NCBI GenBank assembly: GCA_016790435.1
Contig: JAEUPE010000198.1
Coordinates: forward strand, 1-51,202
Direction of reading: 5' to 3'
DNA length: 51,202 bases
Source of the DNA: Rubrivivax sp.
Lineage (GTDB): Bacteria > Pseudomonadota > Gammaproteobacteria > Burkholderiales > Burkholderiaceae_C
The notes beneath the pieces were generated by a model. That model did no database searches. It was not told where the DNA came from and saw only the letters and a list, made by a program, of their open reading frames with translations. A program made the position numbers and the translations under genes. Below, in pieces: positions 43,857-51,202 of this stretch (positions within the stretch are counted from its first letter, which is position 1; every line of letters begins with the position of its first letter).

Positions 43857-45056
43857 TCAGACCTTGATCCAGCCCGACGCGGGCTCCATCGCCTGCTTCG
43901 CCGGGTCGTACGAGTAGATGCGGCCGAGCGGGATCTGGTGGCTCGACAGGTCGGCGAGCTGGCCGAAGATGCCGCCCGAATCCCATTGCTTCATGCCCTC
44001 GAGCGCCGCCTTCATGTTGGGCAGCGTGAGCGGCTTGTTGGCCTTGATGCAGCTCTCGGCGATGGACGCGAAGATCATGCCCGACAACCACGTCGAGACG
44101 TAGAACGGCGAGATCGACTTCACATCGGGCCGGTTCTTGGCCAGATGGTCACGCATGTTGTTGATCATGTCGCTGTCGGTCTCGTGGCCGTAGCGGTACA
44201 TGCTGGCGCCGGCGAGGTTGACGCCGAGCTTGCCGAGCGCGTCGTAGGCCGGCTTGTCCAGGCCCCAGGCAGTGCCCATGATCTGCGGCTTGAGGCCTGC
44301 CTCGCCGAGCTGGCGCACGAACTCGGGCATGGGCGACAGGATGTAGCCCTGGAAGATGACGATGTCGGGTCGCGCGCGACGCAGCTTGGCGACCTCGGGC
44401 GCGACATCGATGCCTGACTGCTTCGTGACGATCTCCTCGACGATGGGCAGGCCGAGCTTGGCCGCCCGCGCCTTGCCGCCGGGGATGCCGTCGCGGCCGA
44501 ACTCGGTGTCTGCGTAGACGTAGGCGATGCGCGGCTTGTTGGCGCCGTAGGTCTTGGCGATGTACTCCATCAGGATCTCGTGCAGGCGCGGATAAGTCGG
44601 CCCGGGCACGATGTGCTGCGGCACGGCCACCGGGTCGGCCACCACGGATGCGAGCGAGGTGGAACTCGTCATGATGGTGCCGGCGGCCACGGCGTCCTGC
44701 GTGATCGCCTTCACCCACTGCGTGCTTTCGCCGTAGAAGAAGTTGGGCTTCTCGGCGGCCATGATCTTCTTGAAGATGGCCACGCTCTGGTCGAGCTTGA
44801 AGCCGCTGTCCTCGCTCACGTACTTCAGCTTGCGGCCCATGACGCCGCCCTTGCCGTTGCGCCAGGCGCAGTAGTCGTTGAGGCCCATGTTCATGGCCAC
44901 GCCGGCGAAGCTGAAGACGCCGGTGATGGGCTGTGCGGCGCCGATGACGATGTCGCCCTTGTGCGCCTGCGCCTGTGAAGCGCCGATCGCGAACGGCCCC
45001 AGAGTGGCGGCGGCGCCGATCGATTGAACGAGCTTGCGGCGGATGATGGATGCCAT
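43857..45056 (-). CDS. Periplasmic ABC substrate-binding protein, system 2
   Basis: 399 aa. Signal peptide MASIIRRKLVQSIGAAATL ending ASQAQA; mature part begins HKGDIVIGAAQPITGVFSFAG, the type I binding fold. GGAG eight bases before ATG 45056 supports the start; the frame opens further upstream without similarity. It sits between LivM and LivF, an order common in aromatic or aliphatic acid importers. Ligand unknown, probably the acid activated by the synthetase at 41186. Confidence 0.91.
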   Translation of the reverse strand: MASIIRRKLVQSIGAAATLGPFAIGASQAQAHKGDIVIGAAQPITGVFSFAGVAMNMGLNDYCAWRNGKGGVMGRKLKYVSEDSGFKLDQSVAIFKKIMAAEKPNFFYGESTQWVKAITQDAVAAGTIMTSSTSLASVVADPVAVPQHIVPGPTYPRLHEILMEYIAKTYGANKPRIAYVYADTEFGRDGIPGGKARAAKLGLPIVEEIVTKQSGIDVAPEVAKLRRARPDIVIFQGYILSPMPEFVRQLGEAGLKPQIMGTAWGLDKPAYDALGKLGVNLAGASMYRYGHETDSDMINNMRDHLAKNRPDVKSISPFYVSTWLSGMIFASIAESCIKANKPLTLPNMKAALEGMKQWDSGGIFGQLADLSSHQIPLGRIYSYDPAKQAMEPASGWIKV

Positions 45057-45090
45057 GGATGCGTCTCCTTCGTTGGCGGGAACGGTTCGC

Positions 45091-45142
45091 TTCAGGTGCG
45101 AGGGTTCAGGGGCGAGTCCTCGGTTGCGGGACTTCAGGTGCG
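45091..45142. repeat. Repeated TTCAGGTGCG in the LivM-binding protein gap
   Basis: TTCAGGTGCG occurs at 45091-45100 and 45133-45142, with the partial copies GTTCAGGGGCG and ATCAGGTTCG nearby, in the 91-base spacer between LivM and the binding-protein start. Perhaps a leader structure that raises binding-protein expression; not proven. Confidence 0.4.
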
Positions 45143-45147
45143 GGAAA

Positions 45148-46188
45148 TCAGGTTCGGAACGGCCAGAGGTGGAAGACGCGCCGGATGCGCGCCCAGATCG
45201 CCGCCAGGCCATGCGGCTCGAACACGAGGAAGCCGATGATCAGCGCGCCGAACACGACCTGCCCCATCGGCAACAGCAGCCCGGCCACGTTCGGCAACCA
45301 CTGCGAGCTGGCATGCGCCAGCAGGCGCAGCGCCTCGGGCACGAAGGTCATGAAGAGTGCGCCGAGAATGCTGCCGAGCACCGTGCCGAGGCCACCGACG
45401 ATGATGGCGGCGAGGTAGAACACCGACAGCGTGAGCACGAAGTACTCCGGCGTGATGGCGCCGTAGAAGTAGCCGAGCAGCCCGCCCGCGACGCCGGCAT
45501 AGAAGGCCCCCAGGCCGAAGGCGAGCAGCTTGGTCGTCAGCAGGCGCACGCCGAGGATCTCGGCCGAGAAGTCCTTCTCGCGCACCGCGACGAAGGCGCG
45601 GCCGATGTAGGTGCGGCCGAGGTTGCGCGCTGCCACCGCGGCGATGAAGGCGACGACGAAGATCAGGTAGAAGTTGCGCCGGTCGCCGATGAAGGTGAAG
45701 CCGAAGAGCTGCGCGCGCGGGATGTTGGTGCCCGGCACCCCGCCGGTCACGGACTCCCACTCACGGAAGCCGAAGGCGAGGATGAAGTGCGCCGCCAGCG
45801 TGGCCACCGCAAGGTAGATGCCCTTCACGCGCAGGCTGGGCAGGCCGACCAGCACGCCCAGCGCCGCGGCCACGAGGCCGCCCGCCGGCAGCGTGAGATA
45901 GAACGGCACGCCCATCCGGCCCAGCCAGGCCACGGTGTAGCAGCCGACGCCGAGGAAGGCACCGTGTGCCAGCGAGATGAGCCCGGCGTTGCCGGTGGTG
46001 ATGTTGAGGCCGAGCGTGGCGATGGCGTGGATTCCGACGATGCAGGCCATGGCCAGCATGTAGTCGCTGCCCCACAACGGCAGCGTGAACACGGCGAGCA
46101 GGAACACCGCCATCCAGCGCCGCTGCGTGGACGAGTCCCACAGCCGCTCTTCCGAGGCGAAGTTTTCGTGGAAGACACCGGTGCGCAT
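45148..46188 (-). CDS. livM: Branched-chain-type ABC importer permease (LivM), system 2
   Basis: 346 aa with about nine to ten membrane helices. LivM signature NITTGNAGLISLAHGAFLGVG near residues 63-83 and the ATPase-contact loop FVAVREKDFSAEILGVRLLTTK. Short N-terminal cytoplasmic tail. Follows LivH by 30 bases; forms the channel with it. Confidence 0.93.
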   Translation of the reverse strand: MRTGVFHENFASEERLWDSSTQRRWMAVFLLAVFTLPLWGSDYMLAMACIVGIHAIATLGLNITTGNAGLISLAHGAFLGVGCYTVAWLGRMGVPFYLTLPAGGLVAAALGVLVGLPSLRVKGIYLAVATLAAHFILAFGFREWESVTGGVPGTNIPRAQLFGFTFIGDRRNFYLIFVVAFIAAVAARNLGRTYIGRAFVAVREKDFSAEILGVRLLTTKLLAFGLGAFYAGVAGGLLGYFYGAITPEYFVLTLSVFYLAAIIVGGLGTVLGSILGALFMTFVPEALRLLAHASSQWLPNVAGLLLPMGQVVFGALIIGFLVFEPHGLAAIWARIRRVFHLWPFRT

Positions 46189-46218
46189 GGAGATCTCGAC
46201 CTTCGTGCCGGGTTCGGG

Positions 46219-47091
46219 CTAGAGGCGTTCGATCGAACGCGTGCCGAACATGCCGTAGGGCCGCACGACGAGGATGGCGAGCACGACGACGTAGGGGACG
46301 ACGTCGCGCGACTTGCCGCCGAGGTAGCCGGCGCCGAGCGCCTCGACGAAACCGACGATGAGGCTGGCGACGATGGCGCCCAGCACGCTGTCCATGCCAC
46401 CGAGGATGATGGCCGCGAACACCGCCAGCGCCGCCGAGGCGAGCAGCGGCGAGAGCCCCGCAGAGCTGGCGATCAACACGCCGGCCACCGTGCCGACGAG
46501 GCCGCTCAGCACCCAGGTCAGGCGCTGCGCGTAGTTGATGTTGATGCCGAGCGTCGCCGCGGTCACCGGGTCGCTGGCGGTCGCCCGCAGCGCGATGCCG
46601 GTGCGCGAGTAGCGGAAGAAGGCAAGGAAGCCGCCGATCAGCACCGCCGCCACGGCGAAGTTGCCGAGCACGGTGCCTGGGATCAGGATGTCGCCCATCA
46701 GCAGCGGCGTGCGCGGCAGCAGCGTCGGCGGCGAGTAGGTGTCGCCGCCCCACACGGCCTCGACGCCGCCGTGGATGATGCTGGCCATGCCGATGGTGGC
46801 CATGAGCACGGCCACGGTCGGCTGGCCCGACAAGGGCCGCAGCACCGCCCGCTCCACGACCACGGCCAGCAGGCCGATGACGACGAGTGAGATGACAAAC
46901 GCGGCCCACGGCGGCAGGCCGAACGTGACGGCGCCGGCGTAGTAGATGTACGCGCCGAGCATCATGACCTCGCCGACGGCGAAGTTGACGACGCCCGTGC
47001 CCTTGTAGATGAGCACGAAGCTGAGCGCGACGAGCGCCGTCACGCCGCCCGAAAGCAGGCCGAGCAGCGAGTACTCGATGAACTCGCTCAT
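46219..47091 (-). CDS. livH: Branched-chain-type ABC importer permease (LivH), system 2
   Basis: 290 aa, eight or so membrane helices. LIYKGTGVVNFAVGEVMMLGAYI is the LivH signature (about residues 27-49); loop RTGIALRATASDPVTAATLGIN contacts the ATPase. Starts ATG 47091, overlapping the LivG stop by four bases (ATGA). Confidence 0.93.
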   Translation of the reverse strand: MSEFIEYSLLGLLSGGVTALVALSFVLIYKGTGVVNFAVGEVMMLGAYIYYAGAVTFGLPPWAAFVISLVVIGLLAVVVERAVLRPLSGQPTVAVLMATIGMASIIHGGVEAVWGGDTYSPPTLLPRTPLLMGDILIPGTVLGNFAVAAVLIGGFLAFFRYSRTGIALRATASDPVTAATLGININYAQRLTWVLSGLVGTVAGVLIASSAGLSPLLASAALAVFAAIILGGMDSVLGAIVASLIVGFVEALGAGYLGGKSRDVVPYVVVLAILVVRPYGMFGTRSIERL

Positions 47092-47945
47092 GCTGCCATC
47101 CCCCCCACGCCCGCGTCGGCGCCGAGATAGGCCTCCACCACCTGCGGATGCCGCCGCACTTCGGCAGGCGTGCCGCTGGCGATGACCTGGCCGAAGTTGA
47201 GCACCACGACGTGGCTGGAGATGTCCATCACCATGCCCATGTCGTGCTCGACGAGCAGCACGGTCACGCCCCACTCCTCCTGCACGTCGAGGATGAAGCG
47301 GGCCATGTCCTCGGTCTCTTCGCGGTTCATGCCGGCCACGGGCTCGTCGAGCATCAGCACGCGTGGCCGCATGGCCAGCGCACGCGCCAGTTCCACGCGC
47401 TTCTGCAGGCCGTAGCTGAGCACGTCCACCGAGCGGTGGCGGATGTGGTCGATCTGCAGGAACTCGATGACGTGCTCCTCGATTTCGGCGCGCAACGTCA
47501 GTTCCTCCTCGCGCGCCTTGCGTCCGTAGGCGAGCGCCGAGAGCAGCCCGGCCTGCATCAGGTGATGGCCGCCGAGCTTGATGTTCTCCAGTACCGAGAG
47601 CCCCCGGAAGAGCGCGATGTTCTGGAAGGTTCGCGCCAGGCCCATGCTCGCGCGGCGGTGAACGGGCGCCTCGGTGACATCGGTGCCGCCGAGGCGGATG
47701 CGCCCGGCCGCCGGCCGGTAGAAGCCCGAGATGGTGTTGAAGACGCTCGTCTTGCCCGCGCCATTCGGCCCGATGACGGCGGTGATCTGCCCCGGAGCCG
47801 CCTCGAAGCTCACGCTGCGCAGCGCATGGATGCCGCCGAAACGCAGATCGACGCCCTGCACCTCGAGCGCCAGACCGGCAGCCGCCGAATCGGCGTCGCG
47901 CTGGCCGAGGGTCTTCGTCGCGGTGGTCGTCGGCGGAGCAAGCAT
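47088..47945 (-). CDS. livG: Branched-chain-type ABC importer ATPase (LivG), system 2
   Basis: 285 aa. Walker A GPNGAGKTS at residues 59-67; signature LSYGLQKRVELARAL (the usual LivG variant); Walker B VLMLDEPVAGM; H-loop LVEHDMGMV. An N-terminal extension of about 25 residues precedes the ABC fold, so a later start is possible, but ATG 47945 is the first in frame after the promoter region. First gene of the operon LivG-LivH-LivM-binding protein-LivF-synthetase-crotonase-SDR, preceded by operator site B. Confidence 0.92.
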   Translation of the reverse strand: MLAPPTTTATKTLGQRDADSAAAGLALEVQGVDLRFGGIHALRSVSFEAAPGQITAVIGPNGAGKTSVFNTISGFYRPAAGRIRLGGTDVTEAPVHRRASMGLARTFQNIALFRGLSVLENIKLGGHHLMQAGLLSALAYGRKAREEELTLRAEIEEHVIEFLQIDHIRHRSVDVLSYGLQKRVELARALAMRPRVLMLDEPVAGMNREETEDMARFILDVQEEWGVTVLLVEHDMGMVMDISSHVVVLNFGQVIASGTPAEVRRHPQVVEAYLGADAGVGGMAA

Positions 47946-47978
47946 GGACGGGGGCGTGCGACGGCAGGGTCGTCGAAG

Positions 47979-47995
47979 ACCGTACGCTACTGTAC
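47979..47995. promoter_or_regulatory. Shared operator candidate, site B
   Basis: ACCGTAC-GCT-ACTGTAC, 34 bases before the LivG start of Liv operon 2, the best copy of the shared motif. A separate perfect palindrome CTGACGTCAG (48008-48017) lies just upstream. TACAGT within the site could be the minus-strand -10, but the -35 is not clear. Confidence 0.65.
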
Positions 47996-48051
47996 TATGT
48001 AGTTGCTGACGTCAGTGTTTTCCCCTTCGGCGCCGCAGCGCGCGAAGCCCC

Positions 48052-49689
48052 TCATCGCGCAGGGTCAACCGCCATCTCGCGCAGCCGGAACTTCTGGACC
48101 TTGCCGCTCGGCGTGCGCGGCATCGCTTCCATCACCAGCACCCGCTCGGGCCAGTACTGCTTGGCCACCTTGCACTCGGCCATGTAGGCCTGCAGGGCGG
48201 GCAGGTCGAGACGGGCGCCGGGGCGCAGCACCACGCAGGCGCATCCCCGTTCGCCCAGCCGGGCATCCGGGTAGCCGACGAGGCTGGCCTCGAGTACCGC
48301 GGGATGCTTGTATAGCAGCGCCTCGATCTCCACCACCGGCACGTTCTCGCCACCGCGGATGAGCACGTCCTTGCTGCGGCCGTTGATGCGGATGTAACCC
48401 TCGGCATCGGCGTAGGCGAGGTCGCCCGTGTCGAACCAGCCCTCGGCGTCGAACGTCGCGATGTCGGGGCGCTTGTAGTAGCCGATGAACATCTGCGCAC
48501 CACGCACAAGCAGCCGCCCGGTCGTTCCCACGGGCAACGCCGCGCCCTGCTCGTCGACGATGCGTACGTCCACGCCCGGCAGCGGTCGGCCGTCGCTGGT
48601 GGCGCTCTTGTCGTGCGCCCGTGCCGGCTCGGTGAGCGTGCTCGAGAGCGACTCGGTCATGCCCCAAAGGCTGCACACCTTGAGGTCCAGCTCGCGCGCC
48701 GCGCGCTCGATGAGCACGGGCGGTATCGGTGCCCCGCCGCACAGGAAGCTGCGCAACTGCGCCGGCTGCGGCGCACCGGCGGCCACGGCCTCGCAGATGT
48801 CGGTGAGGAAGGGCGTGGAAGCGGCGGTGTAGGTGACCCGCTCGCGCGCCATGATCGTCACGCCCTGGCGCGGTTCCCACAGGTCCTGCAGCACCACCGT
48901 GCCACCGAGTCGCAAGCCCAGCAGCAGGACCGCGGCGTATCCCGTCATGTGGCCGAGCGGCGAGCAGCCGAGCAGCACGTCGTCGCCCGTGAGGCCGAAA
49001 CGCTCGGCAAGCGAGTTGTTGCAGGCCACCAGGCGGTTGGTGTCGTGCATCACCCCCTTCGGCGAGCCCGTGGTGCCGGAGGTGAACATGATCACCGCCA
49101 GGTCGTCGGCGGCGAGCGCGGCATCGTTGGCCTCGATCCGTGCGCTGCCCGACAGCAGACGCTGCTCGAACCCGTCGGCGCCGTGCTCGTCGATGACGAC
49201 CACGTGCTGGAGCTTCGGGCACTCCTTCTGCAACGCCCGCGCCATCGCCGCGTGGTCGAAGCCGCGGAAGAGCCTGGGCACGACCAGCACCTTGGCCTCG
49301 CCGAAGCCGAGCATGTAGCCCATCTCGCGCTCGCGAAAGATGGGCATCAGCGGGTTGACGACGGCGCCGATGCGGCTGGCGGCAAGCGCCGCGACGGCGA
49401 ACTCCCACCAGTTCGGCACCTGCACCGCGACCACGTCACCGCGGCCCACGCCCATGCCGCGCAGCGCCGCCGCGGCGCGCGCCACGAGGTCGCCCAGTTC
49501 GCGATAGGTGAAGCGGCGAGGCTCGGCGCGGTCACCCTTGTCGGCGCGGTAGGCGACCAGCGCCGGCTTGTCCGGCGCGGCCGAGATGGCGGCGGCGAAG
49601 TAGTGGTCGATGGTGCGGTCGTGCCACAGCCCGGCCGAGCGCATGGCATGGGCGTGGGCGGCGGGATCGAAGGCGGTTGGAGTGCTCAT
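48052..49689 (-). CDS. Acyl-CoA ligase (AMP-dependent), medium-chain/cyclohexanecarboxylate-CoA ligase type
   Basis: 545 aa. P-loop TSGTTGSPKG at residues 203-212, LWGMTES as motif A5, YADAEGYIRINGRSKDVLIRGGENV hinge segment (A7-A8) and a C-terminal PRTPSGKVQKFRLRE with the catalytic Lys. Distinct from the long-chain synthetase at 41186 and closer to enzymes for cyclic or medium-chain acids. Upstream of ATG 49689, 49712-49725 resembles the shared operator. A MarR gene in the same direction lies 58 bases upstream. Confidence 0.92.
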   Translation of the reverse strand: MSTPTAFDPAAHAHAMRSAGLWHDRTIDHYFAAAISAAPDKPALVAYRADKGDRAEPRRFTYRELGDLVARAAAALRGMGVGRGDVVAVQVPNWWEFAVAALAASRIGAVVNPLMPIFREREMGYMLGFGEAKVLVVPRLFRGFDHAAMARALQKECPKLQHVVVIDEHGADGFEQRLLSGSARIEANDAALAADDLAVIMFTSGTTGSPKGVMHDTNRLVACNNSLAERFGLTGDDVLLGCSPLGHMTGYAAVLLLGLRLGGTVVLQDLWEPRQGVTIMARERVTYTAASTPFLTDICEAVAAGAPQPAQLRSFLCGGAPIPPVLIERAARELDLKVCSLWGMTESLSSTLTEPARAHDKSATSDGRPLPGVDVRIVDEQGAALPVGTTGRLLVRGAQMFIGYYKRPDIATFDAEGWFDTGDLAYADAEGYIRINGRSKDVLIRGGENVPVVEIEALLYKHPAVLEASLVGYPDARLGERGCACVVLRPGARLDLPALQAYMAECKVAKQYWPERVLVMEAMPRTPSGKVQKFRLREMAVDPAR

Positions 49690-49711
49690 GCGGCCTCAGT
49701 TCAAGCAGGCA

Positions 49712-49725
49712 TTCACGCGTACGGT
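49712..49725. promoter_or_regulatory. Truncated shared-operator-like site
   Basis: On the minus strand ACCGTACGC-GTGAA, identical to site D core CCGTACGC-TA-GTGAA apart from a missing TA. It lies 23 bases before the ligase ATG. Half-site identity is good, spacing is not. Confidence 0.35.
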
Positions 49726-49746
49726 GTCCAGGCGTGCAGGCCGGTT

Positions 49747-50265
49747 TCAGGCCGGCGTCTCCTGCAGATAGGCCAGGAGGTTGCGCTTCATCGCATCGAG
49801 AACCAGGGCGCTGGCTTCCAGCCGATCGTCCGCAATGCCTTGCAGGATGCGCTCGTTCATGCGGTGGCTCACCTTGCGCATGCGGGCCACCAGTTGCTTG
49901 CTCTTGGGCTCCAGGAAGATGCGGTTGACCCGGCGGTCGTCGGCATCGGCGTCGCGGCGCACGAGGCCGCTCTTCTCGAGCCGGTCGATGAGGCCGCCGA
50001 CGGCCACCTTGCCGAGGTCGAGCTCCTCGGCCAGGCGCGACTGCGTCATGCCGTCCTCGCGCGAGAGGTAGGCCAGGACCCACCATTGCGAGCGGGTCAC
50101 GGCGAGCGGCTTCAGGCACCGGTCGAAGGCGCTGCGGCGCAGTCGCGAGACGTCGTGAATCAGGAAGCCGAGGCGCAACTCCCAGTCGATGCTGTGCGGC
50201 ACCGCAGGCGCCGGCGGCTCGGCCGGTGCGGCGCGTACCCTGCGGGCAGGCATGTTCTGCGTCAT
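49747..50265 (-). CDS. MarR-family transcriptional regulator
   Basis: 172 aa. After a Pro/Ala-rich N-terminus the winged helix spans about residues 55-120: TRSQWWVLAYLSREDGMTQSRLAEELDLGKVAVGGLIDRLEKSGLVRRDADADDRRVNRIFL region, with the wing RRDADADDRRV typical of MarR. ATG 50265 overlaps the SDR stop (ATGA), so it is made with the SDR. MarR proteins usually respond to aromatic or acyl ligands and repress catabolic genes; it is one candidate for the regulator of the shared ACYGTAC motif. Confidence 0.9.
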   Translation of the reverse strand: MTQNMPARRVRAAPAEPPAPAVPHSIDWELRLGFLIHDVSRLRRSAFDRCLKPLAVTRSQWWVLAYLSREDGMTQSRLAEELDLGKVAVGGLIDRLEKSGLVRRDADADDRRVNRIFLEPKSKQLVARMRKVSHRMNERILQGIADDRLEASALVLDAMKRNLLAYLQETPA

Positions 50266-51176
50266 ACCGGGTCCCAGGTGAAGACATCACCCGAACGGTC
50301 CAGGCCGTAGAAGCCCGCGCGCAGCATCGGCAACGCCGTCTCGAGCACCGTCTCGGGGGTCCAGCCGTCGCCGCGGTGGGCATTGCGAATCGGCCGCGGC
50401 TGGCTGAAGAGGTAGATCTCGTTGTTGCGCACGCCAAAGATCTGGCCGGTCACGTCCTTGGCGCCTTCGGCACACAGCGCCACGACGAAGGGCGCCACCT
50501 TCTCCGGCACGAGCTTCTTCAGGCCGTCGACCCGCTTCTTCTGCTCGGGCGTCTCGGCGGGGATGGACTCGATCATGCGCGTCCACGCAAAGGGCGCGAC
50601 GGCGTTGGATCGCACGCCGAACTTCTGCATGTCCAGCGCGATGGACTTGGACAGCGCCGCGATGCCGAGCTTGGCGGCGCTGTAGTTGGCCTGGCCGAAG
50701 TTGCCGATGAGGCCCGAGGTGCTGCTCATGTGCACGTAGACACCGCTGCCCTGCGTCTTGAAGTGCGGCGCGGCGGCGCGGCTGACGTTGAAGCTGCCTT
50801 TCAGGTGCACGGCGACGACGCTGTCGAACTCGGCCTCGCTCATGCGGTGGAACATCACGTCGCGCAGGATGCCGGCGTTGTTGACGACGATGTCGATGCG
50901 GCCGAAGGCCTCGACCGCGCGCTCGACCATCTTGTGTGCCTGGTTCCAGTCAGCGACCGAGCCACCGTCGGTGATGGCCTCGCCGCCGGCAGCGCGGATG
51001 GTGGCCACCACCTCTTGCGCCGGCTGCTCGGTGCTCGCCCGGCCATCGAGGGTGGCGCCGAGGTCGTTGACCACCACCTTCGCGCCCGCCGCGGCCAGCG
51101 CCAGCGCGATGCCGCGCCCGACCCCCCGCCCGCCTCCGGTGACGAGCGCCACCTTGCCATCCAGCAACCGGCTCAT
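50262..51176 (-). CDS. MFE-2/HSD17B4-like SDR, probable (3R)-hydroxyacyl-CoA dehydrogenase
   Basis: 304 aa. TGGGRGVGRG (about residues 13-22), VVNNAGILRDVMFHRMSEAEF, catalytic Ser in SSTSGLIGNFGQ and YSAAK. The insertion NDLGATLDG after the first Rossmann half and the GNFGQANYSAAKLG stretch are typical of the dehydrogenase domain of peroxisomal multifunctional enzyme type 2. About 60 C-terminal residues (NNEIYLFSQPRPIRNAHR...) extend beyond the classical fold. It would oxidise the (3R)-hydroxyacyl-CoA made by the MaoC hydratases. First of two overlapping genes with the MarR regulator; the 26 bases upstream contain GGAGG-like GGGAGGATCC. Confidence 0.91.
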   Translation of the reverse strand: MSRLLDGKVALVTGGGRGVGRGIALALAAAGAKVVVNDLGATLDGRASTEQPAQEVVATIRAAGGEAITDGGSVADWNQAHKMVERAVEAFGRIDIVVNNAGILRDVMFHRMSEAEFDSVVAVHLKGSFNVSRAAAPHFKTQGSGVYVHMSSTSGLIGNFGQANYSAAKLGIAALSKSIALDMQKFGVRSNAVAPFAWTRMIESIPAETPEQKKRVDGLKKLVPEKVAPFVVALCAEGAKDVTGQIFGVRNNEIYLFSQPRPIRNAHRGDGWTPETVLETALPMLRAGFYGLDRSGDVFTWDPV

Positions 51177-51202
51177 GCGGATCCTCCCTGAGTCCTGCCA
51201 TC

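Noticed and set aside
45034..46890. 618-codon plus-strand frame opposite LivM and LivH
   Set aside because: Antisense shadow with no recognisable domain; the permeases are clear on the minus strand.
48008..48017. CTGACGTCAG palindrome as a separate operator
   Set aside because: Only one copy seen and a 10-base palindrome is not rare; kept as a note under site B.

Overview
The window is about 51 kb of very GC-rich, gene-dense DNA. Strong third-position G/C bias, the ABC and acyl-CoA gene repertoire and the operon layouts fit a Burkholderiales-type betaproteobacterium; this is an inference from style, and no rRNA or other phylogenetic marker is present. I found no tRNA, rRNA, CRISPR, transposase or phage gene. 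Most genes lie on the minus strand in tightly overlapping operons.

Layout. 1-2165: a partial acyl-CoA dehydrogenase diverging from a CaiB-type CoA-transferase. 2226-6601: a molybdopterin oxidoreductase diverging from an HxlR regulator and a MATE exporter. 6651-7679: a predicted outer-membrane protein. 7880-10854: two crotonase-fold genes and an AttH/CrtC-like protein. 10933-17470: a complete Liv-type ABC importer (binding protein, LivH, LivM, LivG, LivF) followed by a GST and a zinc dehydrogenase. 17681-26195: a nine-gene acyl-CoA operon group containing two acyl-CoA dehydrogenases, two APH-type kinases, a histidine phosphatase, an alpha-methylacyl-CoA racemase, a MaoC hydratase, a PECR-like reductase and a small helical protein. 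26445-33238: a lipoprotein, another acyl-CoA dehydrogenase, a DMT exporter, two SDRs, a quinone-reductase-like protein and a double-hotdog MaoC protein. 33263-39177: a tripartite RND pump. 39475-47945: a second Liv importer with a long-chain acyl-CoA synthetase, a crotonase and an SDR. 48052-51176: an acyl-CoA ligase, a MarR regulator and an MFE-2-like SDR.

How it works together (inference). Uptake by the two Liv systems, activation by the two ligases or CoA-transferases, racemisation of 2-methylacyl-CoA, dehydrogenation, (R)-specific hydration (MaoC) and (R)-specific oxidation (MFE-2-like SDR) resemble mammalian peroxisomal branched-chain oxidation. The kinase-dehydrogenase gene pair resembles a split human ACAD11 and the LvaA/LvaC pair of Pseudomonas levulinate catabolism, suggesting handling of 4-hydroxyacyl-CoA. 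No thiolase is present. A recurring sequence, ACYGTAC-N3-ACYGTAC with degenerate versions, lies in front of at least five of these transcription units and points to one shared regulon.
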